From Desertimonas sp963733085 (GTDB lineage Bacteria > Actinomycetota > Acidimicrobiia > Acidimicrobiales > Ilumatobacteraceae), in contig CAVTBY010000005.1 of NCBI GenBank assembly GCA_963733085.1, forward strand, positions 248,001-312,000: 64,000 bases of DNA, given 5' to 3'. Below are positions 1-9,424 of this stretch, piece by piece. Position 1 is the first letter of the stretch. Each line of letters opens with the position of its first letter. Under the pieces are notes generated by a model. The model searched no databases. It was not told where the DNA came from and worked only from the letters and a program-made list of their open reading frames with translations. The translations under genes were made by a program, and so were the position numbers.

Positions 1-29
1 GACTGAAGGGTCAGGAGAGCCGGAAACGA

Positions 30-332
30 GTGCTGGCTTCTGCGCGTGCTGGGTACCTGATGGCTATGACTCAACAAGAGACCGACGAGGAGTTCGAGGT
101 GTACCTGCCGGTATCACCTGCACTGGACGGTGAAGGGGCCACACACGTGGCCCGCATGCGAGGCAACGAGGCGAGCTTCAACGAGGTGCTCGCCGGCTTC
201 GTCGCAACCGGTTCAGAGCTGTCGAAGCCGCTGCGCTCGCCCATTGCGGAATCCGAGTTGGAGCACGTCAAGTTCGCCCTCGACGGTGTAGGTCCGGCCC
301 ACGTCGAGTCAATCGAACAACTCGAGTCGTGA
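30..332 (+). CDS. small acidic hypothetical protein
   Basis: I do not recognise a family. The 100-residue product is acidic and has no signal peptide or membrane segment. It contains a motif twice, ALDGEGATHV near residue 33 and ALDGVGPAHV near residue 83, which suggests a short internal duplication. The GTG start is supported by AGGAGA about 11 bases upstream; in-frame ATG codons at residues 11 and 13 are alternatives that would shorten the protein by 10-12 residues. It stands alone, facing the minus-strand ABC-F gene, so context says nothing about function. Confidence 0.55.
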   Translation: MLASARAGYLMAMTQQETDEEFEVYLPVSPALDGEGATHVARMRGNEASFNEVLAGFVATGSELSKPLRSPIAESELEHVKFALDGVGPAHVESIEQLES

Positions 333-445
333 CGAGCGGGGCGGCCTGCGCTTCATTTCAGGATCTGGGCGGCCTCCGCGTCATATTGTGGGGTTCGGGC
401 ATTTGGCCGCCCAGTTCGCCGTTTGGGCGCCAGGTCGTCGGTGCG

Positions 446-2036
446 TCAGCGCCAGTCGGGTGGGACCGCGAGGTGGTCGGTCACCGAGCAGTCGGCGCCG
501 AAGACGACGAAGCGGTCGAAGCCGCGCAGGAACCAGCGGTCGTGGGTGACGGCGATGACGGTTCCGGTGAACTGACCGAGACCGGCTTCGAGTGCCTCGG
601 CCGAGACGAGGTCGAGGTTGTCGGTCGGCTCGTCGAGGAGCAGCAGCGTCGCGCCGGATCGCTCGAGGAGGAGGATCTGGAATCGGGCCTGCTGGCCGCC
701 CGACAGCGTCTCGAACGGCTGCTGCGCATTGTCGTGGAGCTCGTAGCGGCGCAGCATCCCCATCGCCGGGCCGCGCACGACGTCGTGGTCGTGGAGGATG
801 TCGAGCAGCGTTGCTCCGGTCCACTCGGGGTGCTCGTGGGTCTGGTGGAAGAGTCCGGGACGACACCGGCGCCGAGTCGCCACTTGCCTGTGTGGCCGAC
901 GGTGTCGTCGCCGGCGAGGAGGCGGAGGAAGTGGCTCTTGCCGACACCGTTGCCGCCGAGCACGGCGACGCGCTCGCCGAACCACAGCTCGAGGTCGAAC
1001 GGATCGGTGAGGCCGTCGAGCTCGAGGTGCTCGACGATCACGGCCCGCTTGCCGGTGCGTGCCCCGCCGAGGCGCACGTCGACGCGTTGTGGGCGGACCG
1101 TCGACGGGCGCGTCGTTGCGCTCCTCGAACTGACGCAGTCGGCTCTCGGCCGCTTTCAACCTGGGCGCGAACGTCTCGGAGATCTTGGCCCGCCGGCGCA
1201 TCTCGGCCACCAGGTCGACGAGGCGTTGACGTTCACCGTCGTACCAGGTGCGATCGCGCGCGAGCTTGTCGTGGTGGGCGTGACGAGCCTCGGCGTAGCC
1301 GGCGAACCCGCCGCCGTGCGTCCACGCTCCGTCGGCTTCCACCGTGATGACCTTGGTGGCCGTCGCCGCCAGCAGCTCGCGATCGTGGCTGACGAACAGC
1401 ACGGTCTTGCGCGTCGCCGACAGCTCCCGCTCGAGCCAGCGCTTGGCGGGCACGTCGAGGAAGTTGTCCGGCTCGTCGAGCAGCAGGATGTCGTCCTCGC
1501 CGCGCAGGAGGACCTCCAAGACGATGCGCTTCTGCTCCCCGCCGGAGAACGTGCGCAGCGGCCGCGTGGTGGCCTCCCGCAGCCCGATGCCCACCGCTCG
1601 CGTGAGGCACTCGTCCCAGTGCACCTCGGCGTCGTAGCCACCGTGGTCACCCCAGTCGGCGAGTGCCGCGGCGTAGCCCATCGGGTCGTCCTCCGCCGTC
1701 CGTTCCGCCGTCGCCAGCCGCTGGGCCGAGGCTCGCAGGGCCGGCGGGGCCAGTGACACCAGGAGCTCGCGGGCCGTGAGCGGCGCGTCGTCCGACGCCG
1801 TCGGCGACGCCGACGAGCTGACGCATGACACCGACGTGACCGTCGATCGCCAGCGTTCCCGACGTCGGCGACAGCTCGCCGGCGATCAGCCGCAGCAGGG
1901 TCGACTTGCCGACGCCGTTGGCGCCGACGAGTGCGGCCCGATCGCCATCGCCAACCGAGAAGCTCACGTCGCGCAGCAGCTCGACCCCGCCCGGCAGTCG
2001 CCACCCGACGTGGCTCACCTGGATCGACCCCACCAC
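446..2036 (-). CDS. ABC-F family ATPase, frameshifted
   Basis: Soluble twin-ATPase protein of the ABC-F family, whose members act on the ribosome (translation factors or antibiotic protection). The first cassette shows Walker A GANGVGKST, signature SGGEQKR, Walker B LLLDEPDNFLDV and H-loop VSHD. The second shows GGNGVGKS, SGGQQAR, LLLDEPTDNLDL and THD. There are no membrane segments. The GTG start at 2036 has GAGGGAG just upstream. The reading frame changes near 1795, 1105 and 865, yet all motifs of both cassettes survive and the total of about 530 residues fits the family. Sequence error is therefore more likely than decay. Family certain; specific role unknown. Confidence 0.85.
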
Positions 2037-2141
2037 TGCTCCCTCGTCCTGTCCGTCACGACCACCCGACGGAGCGGGCGCGGGGCCACGCTACGGAAGC
2101 AGCACGTCGCGGCGAGCCGGAGTTTCGCCGCCGCCGTCGCA

Positions 2142-2189
2142 ACCGATGGGTGTTTTCATGACGATTCGGTCATGAAAACACCCATCGGT
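2142..2189. repeat. 48-bp palindromic repeat, copy 1 of 8
   Basis: Perfect inverted repeat with 21-base arms (outer part ACCGATGGGTGTTTTCATG) and a 6-base loop, gattcg. It lies two bases beyond the stop codon of the minus-strand surface protein. It is the most symmetrical of eight 48-base copies in this window, all intergenic or at gene ends, which is how REP-type elements are placed. It could also act as a hairpin terminator, although no T-run follows. Confidence 0.9.
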
Positions 2190-2191
2190 CG

Positions 2192-3139
2192 TCAGACCCC
2201 TTCGAAGGGTTCGTCGGCACCGTTCATGGCTCGCCGAACGCCGAACGCGATCACTACCAGCCCAACGGCCAGCAGGACGGCCGGGATCAACGGTTTCGAT
2301 GTCGTTCCAGTGACCGCGAGCGCGTCTGGAGCTGCGCCCGATGATGCTTTCCATCCCGCCGGCGAGATCGAGGACTCGAGGCTGGTGCTGTCCCCTGGAT
2401 CGGCCGACATCGGTGACAGCGCGACGCCCGACGATGTGGGCGTGACGGTGATGACCGCGTCGACGACGAGACCGGTGCTGCGGCCCTGATTGTCCTCGAG
2501 GGCATAGCGGAACGAGTCGGCTCCGGTGAACCCTGGGTCGGGCGTGTACCGGAACGAGCCAACCTCCTCGGCGACGATCTTCCCGTTGGACGTCGCACTG
2601 ACGAGGGCAACGGAGATCGGATCGGCGTCGGGGTCGGAGTCATTGGCGATGACGCCCGGCGCGGGGATCTCAAGTGTCCTGTTCTCGCCGACCTCGAAGG
2701 CATCGTCGACGCCTACGGGCGGACCGTTCCGAACGCTGCCCGAGGTCGTCCGTTCCGTGGCGGCGGTCACGGTGATGGTCGCGTCGACGACCCGTCCGGT
2801 GACGCTGCCAAGGTCGTCTCGCACGGCGTAGGCGAACGAGTCGACGCCGACGAAGCCGGGATCAGGCTCGTAGATGAACGCCCCGTCCGGGGTCATCGCC
2901 AGGATGCGCCCGCCGTCGGGATCGCTGTGAAACCCACTGGCGATCTGATCGCCATCGGGGTCGACGTCGTTGACGAGCAGGCCCGGAGCGTCCACGACGA
3001 GCTGCTCGCCCGCGGCGACCTGGAAGTTGTCGTCGACGCCAATTGGCGGGTTGTTTGCCACGCTCTTGATGTTGAGCGCCGTCAAGGCGACGACTGCTGC
3101 CACCAGGAGCATGGCGAGATGAGATTTGTATCTTGACAT
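2192..3139 (-). CDS. LAXTG-anchored surface protein with two Ig-like domains
   Basis: Predicted cell-surface protein of 315 residues. The ATG at 3139 (MSRYKSHLAML) begins a signal peptide with a hydrophobic core (LLVAAVVALTAL); the reading frame extends further upstream but with coding-unlike composition. Two tandem repeats follow, each starting near PPxGVDD and containing NDxDPDxDxI and DPGFxGxDSFxYAxxD, the pattern of bacterial Ig/cadherin-like adhesin domains. The C-terminus carries LAVTG, a hydrophobic helix (LIPAVLLAVGLVVIAFG) and basic RR, the layout of a class E sortase substrate. No sortase gene is in the window. Ligand unknown. Confidence 0.8.
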   Translation of the reverse strand: MSRYKSHLAMLLVAAVVALTALNIKSVANNPPIGVDDNFQVAAGEQLVVDAPGLLVNDVDPDGDQIASGFHSDPDGGRILAMTPDGAFIYEPDPGFVGVDSFAYAVRDDLGSVTGRVVDATITVTAATERTTSGSVRNGPPVGVDDAFEVGENRTLEIPAPGVIANDSDPDADPISVALVSATSNGKIVAEEVGSFRYTPDPGFTGADSFRYALEDNQGRSTGLVVDAVITVTPTSSGVALSPMSADPGDSTSLESSISPAGWKASSGAAPDALAVTGTTSKPLIPAVLLAVGLVVIAFGVRRAMNGADEPFEGV

Positions 3140-3255
3140 GGGCTTACTGCAACTTCGTGAAGGGCGCCGCCGGGTCGGGTGACGAGCGGCGAGGCCAATT
3201 GGGGGGCATCGCGTGGCGCCGGGAAGCATGATCTAACGGCGCCGTTACCCACGCG

Positions 3256-4674
3256 TTACCCGGCCGCATCGACGACCGCCAGCAGCTCGCTGCGCGCTGG
3301 TCCAGGAACGGGGTACTGCGGGGCGTTGGCACCGAGGGCGACGACCTTGTCGAGCAGTCCGGGCTTCGCCAGCACTTCCGGCGGTGTGGCCTGCAGCGCT
3401 CCGATCGCGACTCGCGCCCGAAGCACGTCGGGGTCAAGGAACTTCGCCGCATCCATCGCCTTGGTGATGGTCCAGGCGGGGTCGGGCGTGGAATAGGGCT
3501 GGCCGGAGATGTCGCCTTCGATCTCGGCGAGGCGATGGCGGTCGAATCCGAGCGTCATCCGATACAGGTGGCCGACGGCGCTGTCGGTGTCCTCGTCGAA
3601 TCGCCGTACCAGCTTTTCCGGTTCATCGGGTCCGACCTGGCGGAGAAGGTCTCGCAGGGCACATGAGTGGAGCAGCCCGATCGACGTCCCTCGACCGAGT
3701 GAAGGGTTCGTGCACGCCCATGCGTCGCCGATGGCGACCATCCCCGTCGCCACGGGTTCTCCGTCGACGATGAAGCGGCGGCGCCGGTCTTCGATCGCAG
3801 CCATCACCTGAACCTCGGTGATCGCCTCCCCGTCACCCCAATGGGCCGCCGTGGGGTACATGGCGAGCGCCGCCTGCCAGACAGACGGATCGCGCAGGGC
3901 GCGCAGCGCCCTGTCGCCTGCCGATGCGGTGAAGAAGGTCGCCCAGGTGCCGTTGTCGCAGGGCAAGGTGAGGATCGAGACACTGTCGAAGTGCTCGAGC
4001 ACCGTCGCTGCGGAGGCCGGCATGGTTCCGTCAGCGGAGCGGAAGTGCCGGCCGTAGTAGACGAACCCCGATTCCTCGCACTCTTCGATTGGACGCCGAC
4101 CGCCGATCGTCTCGAGCATGCTGGCCACGGGTGACCGCCGTCCCGTTGCGTCGACAACGAGATCGGCTCGGATTGCCGTGCCCTCGTCGGTCAGCACGCC
4201 GGCCACGTGGGGGACTCCGCGGACTACGTCCCGTCCGGTGGTCAGTCCGGTGACGGCGACGCCACGGCGAATCGTCACGCCTGGCGTGCTCGCCGCGACC
4301 GCGGCTACCGCCGCCTCGACGACGGGTCGGCGGGCGGTCACCGTTTCGAACCGCCCGTCGTCGTCGTGGGTGCCGGTCAGATTGACGGGCAGCGCCGTAA
4401 GGGTGTTGAGGCGGAGGCCGCCGAGGCCGACGAGCTCGTCGATGACGCCCGGGAGCTCCGTCTCCATCAGCTCCCGCCAGCGGGGCAGCATGAAGTGCGG
4501 AAGGTGGAACTGGTTGACGCCTCGGCGGTTCCAGCCGTGCCACAGGGCGTCGGCACCACCGCTGGGCTCGGCCGGGTCGCGCTCGAGGACGGTGACCTGG
4601 TGTCCGTCGAGGGCGAGGAGCGCAGCAGTCGACAAACCGTTGAGCCCGGCGCCGAGGATGAGGATCTCTGCCAT
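3256..4674 (-). CDS. FAD-dependent monooxygenase-like oxidoreductase
   Basis: 472-residue flavoprotein of the p-hydroxybenzoate hydroxylase fold group. The N-terminus has the dinucleotide-binding motif ILGAGLNGLS and an acidic end to strand 2 (VLERDP). The middle has VVDATGRRSP, and near residue 310 stands GDAWACTNPSLGRG, the FAD ribose/pyrophosphate motif. Family members hydroxylate or halogenate aromatic or lipid substrates using NAD(P)H and oxygen; the substrate here cannot be read from sequence. Start ATG at 4674. It lies six bases downstream of the secreted-protein gene on the same strand, so the two may be cotranscribed, but no functional link is evident. Confidence 0.8.
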   Translation of the reverse strand: MAEILILGAGLNGLSTAALLALDGHQVTVLERDPAEPSGGADALWHGWNRRGVNQFHLPHFMLPRWRELMETELPGVIDELVGLGGLRLNTLTALPVNLTGTHDDDGRFETVTARRPVVEAAVAAVAASTPGVTIRRGVAVTGLTTGRDVVRGVPHVAGVLTDEGTAIRADLVVDATGRRSPVASMLETIGGRRPIEECEESGFVYYGRHFRSADGTMPASAATVLEHFDSVSILTLPCDNGTWATFFTASAGDRALRALRDPSVWQAALAMYPTAAHWGDGEAITEVQVMAAIEDRRRRFIVDGEPVATGMVAIGDAWACTNPSLGRGTSIGLLHSCALRDLLRQVGPDEPEKLVRRFDEDTDSAVGHLYRMTLGFDRHRLAEIEGDISGQPYSTPDPAWTITKAMDAAKFLDPDVLRARVAIGALQATPPEVLAKPGLLDKVVALGANAPQYPVPGPARSELLAVVDAAG

Positions 4675-4680
4675 GTCGAT

Positions 4681-5655
4681 CTAGCTCGCGACGTTCAGCA
4701 CGATCGGCGTCAACCTGATGTCGACCGCGAAGTCGACGCCGGGTAGCGCACCAGCGAGCAATGCCGTGACGTCGAACTCGCCAAACAGCTCCGTGACACC
4801 GTCGTCACTGACGCTGTCGACCTCGATCACGTACGACGTGTCACAGCCCGGCGACACGATGATGTTGTCGGGTGGGTTGAGCTCGAAGAATCCGTTCGGG
4901 AGGGCGCTCGTCTCGGCGAGGATCGACCCCACCAGGACGCCCCGATCCCGGAGTATGACGTGTCCAACATGCGGTCGTCCCTGAACGTCGACCACTCGGC
5001 CGGCGATGGAGCCACGCGTGTCCTGTGTCGGATCACACTCCCCAGTCGGCTCGGTCGTCGGCGGCACCGTCGTTTCCGGCGGCACGGTCGTCTCGGGCGG
5101 CACGGTCGTCTCGGGCACCGTCGTTTCCGGATCGGTTGTCTCTGGCGGCACCGTCGTCTCCGGCGGCAGGGTCGTGTCGGGCAGCGTCGTGTCGGGTGGA
5201 GGCAGACGACGGCATACGTCGTCGGTACCGACGATGGGCGTGCCATCGTCGGTCACCCCGGTCACGGTGACGGTCGTCGGGCCCGCTGGCGTGAAGCCTC
5301 GGAGCCCCCCGATCAGCGCGACGAGATCCTCGAACCCGTCGGTGTTGACGTCGGAGCCGAAGGCAACCGGGAAGCCGAACACTTCCAGAACCGGCCGGTT
5401 CTCCACCTCGATCGAGTCGGGGAGAATGTCCGCGGCAGCGAAATCCGGGTGGCCGAAGATCACCACGGGAAAGATTCCGAACGGGTTTGATCGGCACGGG
5501 AACAGCACGTTCACGCCCACCTCGATCGGCTCCGGCTCAGCGGTGCGGGGCGACGGCTGTCCGCCGGAGTCGGCGGTGGCGGTCAGGGTCGCCATGCCGG
5601 TCGCCGCGACTGCGCACACCAACGCCGACGCCAGCACATTTCGGTTCTGTCTCAT
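4681..5655 (-). CDS. secreted protein with Thr/Pro-rich linker
   Basis: About 324 residues starting at MRQNRNVLASALV, a signal peptide with hydrophobic stretch ALVCAVAATGMATL. The N-terminal domain contains VNTDGFEDLVALIGG and TFTPAGPTTVTVTG-like strands, reminiscent of secreted proteins describing a value over a dimension, but I assign no family. Next comes a low-complexity linker of PETTVPPETT repeats (about 55 residues) typical of wall-spanning segments. The C-terminal domain starts at GSIAGRVVDVQGRP, resembling a carboxypeptidase-regulatory/SdrD-B type beta sandwich. No membrane anchor is seen, so it is probably released or held noncovalently. The longer in-frame ATG at 5685 would place residues before the signal peptide. 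Confidence 0.7.
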   Translation of the reverse strand: MRQNRNVLASALVCAVAATGMATLTATADSGGQPSPRTAEPEPIEVGVNVLFPCRSNPFGIFPVVIFGHPDFAAADILPDSIEVENRPVLEVFGFPVAFGSDVNTDGFEDLVALIGGLRGFTPAGPTTVTVTGVTDDGTPIVGTDDVCRRLPPPDTTLPDTTLPPETTVPPETTDPETTVPETTVPPETTVPPETTVPPTTEPTGECDPTQDTRGSIAGRVVDVQGRPHVGHVILRDRGVLVGSILAETSALPNGFFELNPPDNIIVSPGCDTSYVIEVDSVSDDGVTELFGEFDVTALLAGALPGVDFAVDIRLTPIVLNVAS

Positions 5656-5715
5656 GCCGGCATGATCGAATGCCTGGCTGCTCAACCTCCAGGTCAGATC
5701 GTGCTCAGTTGGTGC

Positions 5716-7746
5716 TCAATCGGCGATGGAGTCGAGCCGCACCTGGCCAATCTCGACCGCCCACAACAGGTCGGTCAGCTGCTCGATGGCCTTGGCGAGA
5801 TGGCGGCGGTAGGTGGAGAACGGAAGGTCGAGCACTTCCGCCGCCGCTTCCTGAGTGGGCGCGGCGCGGACGAAGGTGCGATCGAGAACCCGGTGAAGCG
5901 GGTGGGAGCGAGGTTCTCGGCCGATTTGGTCGATGCCGGCGCGGAGGGCCGCGCCGAGCAGATCGGCATCGGCACCTCCGATCCCGTAGGCGAGCGTCGA
6001 CCCCATCAACGGGTTGGTCTGCAGTCGTTCGGATCGGTGTATGTCGCGCAGCGCGGCCCGAACGGCGGCGTCGAACTCGGCGCGGGTAAGCGGCTGCGGA
6101 CGCAACAGGTGCGGAGGCGGTGGTCCAGTCGCCCCGGTCAGCTCGCGTTCACCGAGCAGGTCGATCCACGCGTCTACGGAGAGTCGCCGCCAATCGACTC
6201 CGTACACCGTGTAGTGGCATCCGTCGAGTTCGGTGACGAGCTGCTCGCTGAACCCGATGTACGTGAAGCCCGGGCCCCAGAACTCCGGGTCGACGGACGG
6301 CACGAACGTCCAGGCCAGCGGGCGGGTGACCCATTCGATCGTGCTGGCGACGGCGCCGATGACGACGCCATAGGGGTCGTGCTGATATCCCGCCGAGCCG
6401 CCGAAGTACCGGGCGATCCACACCTGTTCGCCAGGCCGGGCCGGTGACGTCGACGCCGCGTAGTCGAGGATCGTCCGAACGACGGGGTCGGCATCGCACA
6501 ACGACGGGTCGGTCGGGTAGACGACCTGGATCATGAAACTGGCCAAGCCGGTCGGGGAGCGGACGACGGAGAGGTTCTCGGGCTGGGCAGCGAGCCAGCG
6601 CTCGGCGATGACGGCGGATTCCTGACCCTCGAATCGCTCGATCAACTCGAGCACGGCCGGGTGGTCGGCGAGCTCACCGCCGACCACGGTCGCGGGCCCG
6701 TGATCACGCATCATGCAGTAGGCCGCCGACAGCGGACTCCGTCGGTGCAGCCACAGCTTGTGGTGGGCCCACAACTGGCGGTCAACCGTGTCTGGATGTC
6801 GGAGACGACTGATCACGTGTTCGTGCACGATTCGGTGGATCCGTAGGTACCCGTCGGGAGAACGGCGCTGAAGGTCGGCGTCGAGGGCGTCCCTAACCAG
6901 ATCGTGGGGATACAAGCCTTCGGTACCGCGGGTGACGAATGCTTGGGAATCGAGCCACGCCCAAACGTCGGGCGCCGCGTCACCGACAGCGCGCCGGAGC
7001 AAATCCTCGGTTGTCTGCCAGGCGTGTGCGCACACCGCCAGTCCGGTCGCGTGAGCCTCGCTGGGCACCTCGCCGATCACCTGGGTGACGAGTGTCTGGA
7101 CGAGGTCGGGAGCATCCGCGATGTCCTCGGGCACGTCCCGGCCGGCAGCCGCAGCATCGGCAAGGAGGGCGAGTGTCAACGGGTGACCCCGACCCAGGGT
7201 GGCGAACCGATCCTCGACTGGGTGCCCGACACCTGCCCGCGCCAGCAGTTCGACACTCTCGGCGGGGCTCAGCGCGCCGAGCGGGTGAACCGTCGCCACC
7301 GCCCGCCAGCCCGGGTCGGTACGCCACGGAGCGCTCGGCGGCTCCCGGCCGGCGAGCACCACGACCATCTCCGCGTCCAGGGACGGTAGGAAATCACTCC
7401 GCACCCAGGAATCGATCGGGACGAGCCGCTCGTAGCCATCGAGCAGCAGCAGATCGGCGCCGGGCGCGGCCGAACCGGTCGCACGTTTGAACGCGGCCAT
7501 CAACCCATCCGCCGAGCAGTCGACATCTCGAGCATCGATCGACACCGGCGTCCGACCGGCAGTTCGCCCTCGCATCCGGAACTGGTCGAGCAACGCGGTC
7601 TTGCCGATGCCACCTGGGCCGTGCACAAAGAGCACTCGGGCAGGACCTTGACCCTGGATGATCTCGTCGAAGCGAGCAAGTTCGGTGCTGCGACCTACGA
7701 ACGCGTGCCTGCGAGCTTCGTCGATCGCAATGGCGAGGTTGGTCAT
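5716..7746 (-). CDS. STAND-type NTPase regulator with C-terminal HTH
   Basis: 676-residue soluble protein. Residues ~17-60 read VGRSTELARFDEIIQG then GPGGIGKTALL (Walker A); near residue 105 is LLLDGYERL (Walker B). This is the nucleotide switch of STAND ATPases. The middle is helical and poorly conserved. The last ~60 residues contain AAAEVLDLPFSTYRRHL, a helix-turn-helix pattern, so DNA binding is likely. Proteins of this type act as large signal-responsive regulators. It starts 213 bases from and divergent to the secreted protein gene at 7960, which makes that gene a plausible target (inference). Ligand unknown. Confidence 0.75.
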   Translation of the reverse strand: MTNLAIAIDEARRHAFVGRSTELARFDEIIQGQGPARVLFVHGPGGIGKTALLDQFRMRGRTAGRTPVSIDARDVDCSADGLMAAFKRATGSAAPGADLLLLDGYERLVPIDSWVRSDFLPSLDAEMVVVLAGREPPSAPWRTDPGWRAVATVHPLGALSPAESVELLARAGVGHPVEDRFATLGRGHPLTLALLADAAAAGRDVPEDIADAPDLVQTLVTQVIGEVPSEAHATGLAVCAHAWQTTEDLLRRAVGDAAPDVWAWLDSQAFVTRGTEGLYPHDLVRDALDADLQRRSPDGYLRIHRIVHEHVISRLRHPDTVDRQLWAHHKLWLHRRSPLSAAYCMMRDHGPATVVGGELADHPAVLELIERFEGQESAVIAERWLAAQPENLSVVRSPTGLASFMIQVVYPTDPSLCDADPVVRTILDYAASTSPARPGEQVWIARYFGGSAGYQHDPYGVVIGAVASTIEWVTRPLAWTFVPSVDPEFWGPGFTYIGFSEQLVTELDGCHYTVYGVDWRRLSVDAWIDLLGERELTGATGPPPPHLLRPQPLTRAEFDAAVRAALRDIHRSERLQTNPLMGSTLAYGIGGADADLLGAALRAGIDQIGREPRSHPLHRVLDRTFVRAAPTQEAAAEVLDLPFSTYRRHLAKAIEQLTDLLWAVEIGQVRLDSIAD

Positions 7747-7959
7747 CGCAGCTCCCGCGCCGATGAGAGCATTGATGCTACTCAGGGATCCGAGCTAGGT
7801 GAGGTGTCGGGCCGACGTACCGCAGCACCCGACCGAACACCCAAGCACCCACGGGCGAGTGAGAGCGGCGCGGCAATCCGCGCCGCCGGCGGCATCGAAA
7901 TCTGAGCGAGCGACCCGGATCGATCGGGTCGCCTGCATGCCAACGAACAGGAGAAAGTC

Positions 7960-8511
7960 ATGATTCACCCCCTCGCGCGTCTACTGCGCCGACGCGTGCT
8001 CGGCCGAGTTGCCGTTGCGGCGGCAGCGCTCCTCCCCGCCGGCACGATCACCCTCGCTGCGGCCCAACACGCCAGCGCCGCAGGGTGCGCAAGTAATGGG
8101 CAGGTGTACGTCACGTCGGTGTCGCCATGGAGCGTTCGCACCGAGGACCAGCCGACCGACGGTGGCTTCGACAACTATCAGCGCATCGCCACCGGGGCGA
8201 CGTCGTTCGTCGTCGGTGGCAACGGCCTCCGGCCAGGCACGACTCCGTACTGGACGATCACCAGCAACGTCACCGGGCAGTACGTGTTCTTCGGAAGGTC
8301 GGCGGGATCGAACTGCGTCGCCAACGAGACCTACGTCAGCATCCCGCGTGCCACTCAGCCCGGCGAGGTTTGGACCGTCACCACCAACTACGACACGGGC
8401 AACACTGGTCGGGCGATCCGCAACCAGAACCACTTCCAGATCAACTGGACCGCCGCGCCGGCGCGACCGCCCGGTTTCCCGCCGACGTTGCCCTGCTTCT
8501 ACTGCCGCTGA
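7960..8511 (+). CDS. small secreted protein of unknown function
   Basis: 183 residues with a signal sequence (RRRVLGRVAVAAAALLPAG...ASAA), whose triple arginine before the hydrophobic core resembles a Tat signal but lacks the full motif. The mature part has four cysteines (GCASNG, SNCVAN, and PCFYC at the C-terminus), probably forming two disulphides, and a beta-rich composition (YVTSVSPW, WTITSNVTGQYVFF). I recognise no family. AGGAG lies eight bases before the ATG. The divergent STAND-type regulator and the hairpin behind the gene suggest a stand-alone regulated unit. Confidence 0.75.
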   Translation: MIHPLARLLRRRVLGRVAVAAAALLPAGTITLAAAQHASAAGCASNGQVYVTSVSPWSVRTEDQPTDGGFDNYQRIATGATSFVVGGNGLRPGTTPYWTITSNVTGQYVFFGRSAGSNCVANETYVSIPRATQPGEVWTVTTNYDTGNTGRAIRNQNHFQINWTAAPARPPGFPPTLPCFYCR

Positions 8512-8554
8512 CGACCGGCTCGGAGCGGCAGCGACGATTCGAAGTCTGATCCGA

Positions 8555-8580
8555 CATCCGCGCCACCTGCGGCGCGGATG
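8555..8580. terminator. GC-rich hairpin between convergent genes
   Basis: Inverted repeat CATCCGCGCC / GGCGCGGATG with a 6-base loop, placed between the stop codons of two converging genes. It fits a bidirectional transcription terminator, although no T-run follows. Confidence 0.5.
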
Positions 8581-8627
8581 TTGGTGCGGAGTCGGAAGTG
8601 ATCGAGCGGCGGTGGCCGCCACCACCT

Positions 8628-9071
8628 CTACATGTGCTCGCCGGGAAGGTTGCTCGCCTGTTCGATCCAGGAGGTGAGCAGATCGTCGTCGAGACCGTCG
8701 TCCTCGTGGATGTCGAGGTAGCGCACCTCGTCGTGTTTGGACGCCTTGGGCGGCACGGGATCCAGTGAGGTTCCTCGGAAGAATTGGAGCTGGACGTACT
8801 TGGTGTAGCAGCGGAAGGCGAGGAACCAGCCCTCGCCTTCGTGGCCGTAGAACGGTTGGTTCCACTTCACGGCCTTGTGCACATCGGGGACGGTGCGCCC
8901 GACGAGCTGGTCGAGCCGCTCGCCCACCGAGCGCTTCCAGCCAGGCATGGCCGCGATGTAGGCCTGCACCGGCTCGTCACCCTCACCCTTGGGGATCTGA
9001 GGGTTGCCGCCGGAGAGCAGCTTCGGTTCGAAGCCGGATTCGTTGTCTGTGTTCTTGTTGCTCGGCATCAT
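8628..9071 (-). CDS. DUF1801-family protein
   Basis: 147-residue soluble protein. The central part (EPVQAYIAAMPGWKRSVGERLDQL, then VHKAVKWNQPFYG and GWFLAFRCYTKYVQLQFF) follows the DUF1801 (YdhG-like) pattern; biochemical function of that family is not established. I chose the ATG at 9071; the reading frame can extend to a TTG at 9080. The start lies six bases after the stop codon of the decayed hydrolase gene upstream, so the two were probably one transcription unit. Length is usual for the family. Confidence 0.8.
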   Translation of the reverse strand: MMPSNKNTDNESGFEPKLLSGGNPQIPKGEGDEPVQAYIAAMPGWKRSVGERLDQLVGRTVPDVHKAVKWNQPFYGHEGEGWFLAFRCYTKYVQLQFFRGTSLDPVPPKASKHDEVRYLDIHEDDGLDDDLLTSWIEQASNLPGEHM

Positions 9072-9076
9072 CTCAG

Positions 9077-9413
9077 TCAACAGCGTTCACGAACTGGCGG
9101 ATCGCCACCGCGCAGGCCTCGGGGTCCTCGACCACACAGGCATGGCCGAGCCGGGGGAGCACGACGAGTTGCGATGTGTCGACGGGGCGAGCGGCGAGAA
9201 CTGCCGACGCAGCAGGCACGAAACGGTCGTTTCAGTCGGCACTTCGGACTGCTGCTCGAGGTCGAGCGCGGCAACGAAGGCGGCGAGGGTGTCGGCGAAC
9301 TGGGGGCTCGGCGCACCGTGCAACATGACGAGCGACGGTCCGGAACCCGCACGGGTGTAGGCGATTCGCAAGCCGTTGACGTCGACGTGCTCCACCTCCG
9401 AATTGTGGTGCAC
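9077..9413 (-). pseudogene. alpha/beta hydrolase with internal deletion
   Basis: The first ~50 codons read VDVNGLRIAYTRAGSGPSLV then LHGAP, the start of an alpha/beta hydrolase with its oxyanion region, and continue to FADTLAAFVAALDLEQ, the helix that normally precedes the nucleophile elbow. The frame then shifts, and the last ~50 codons read DRFVPAASAV and VVLPRLGHACVVEDPEACAVAIRQF, the C-terminal part with the catalytic histidine. The roughly 150 residues between, including the nucleophile and acid, are missing. The product cannot be an active hydrolase, so I call it a remnant. Confidence 0.75.
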
Positions 9414-9424
9414 TGCCCGGCGAC

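Noticed and set aside
329..1756. 475-codon plus-strand open frame opposite the ABC-F gene
   Set aside because: It is the antisense of a clear ABC-F gene; composition and lack of motifs show a GC-rich shadow frame.
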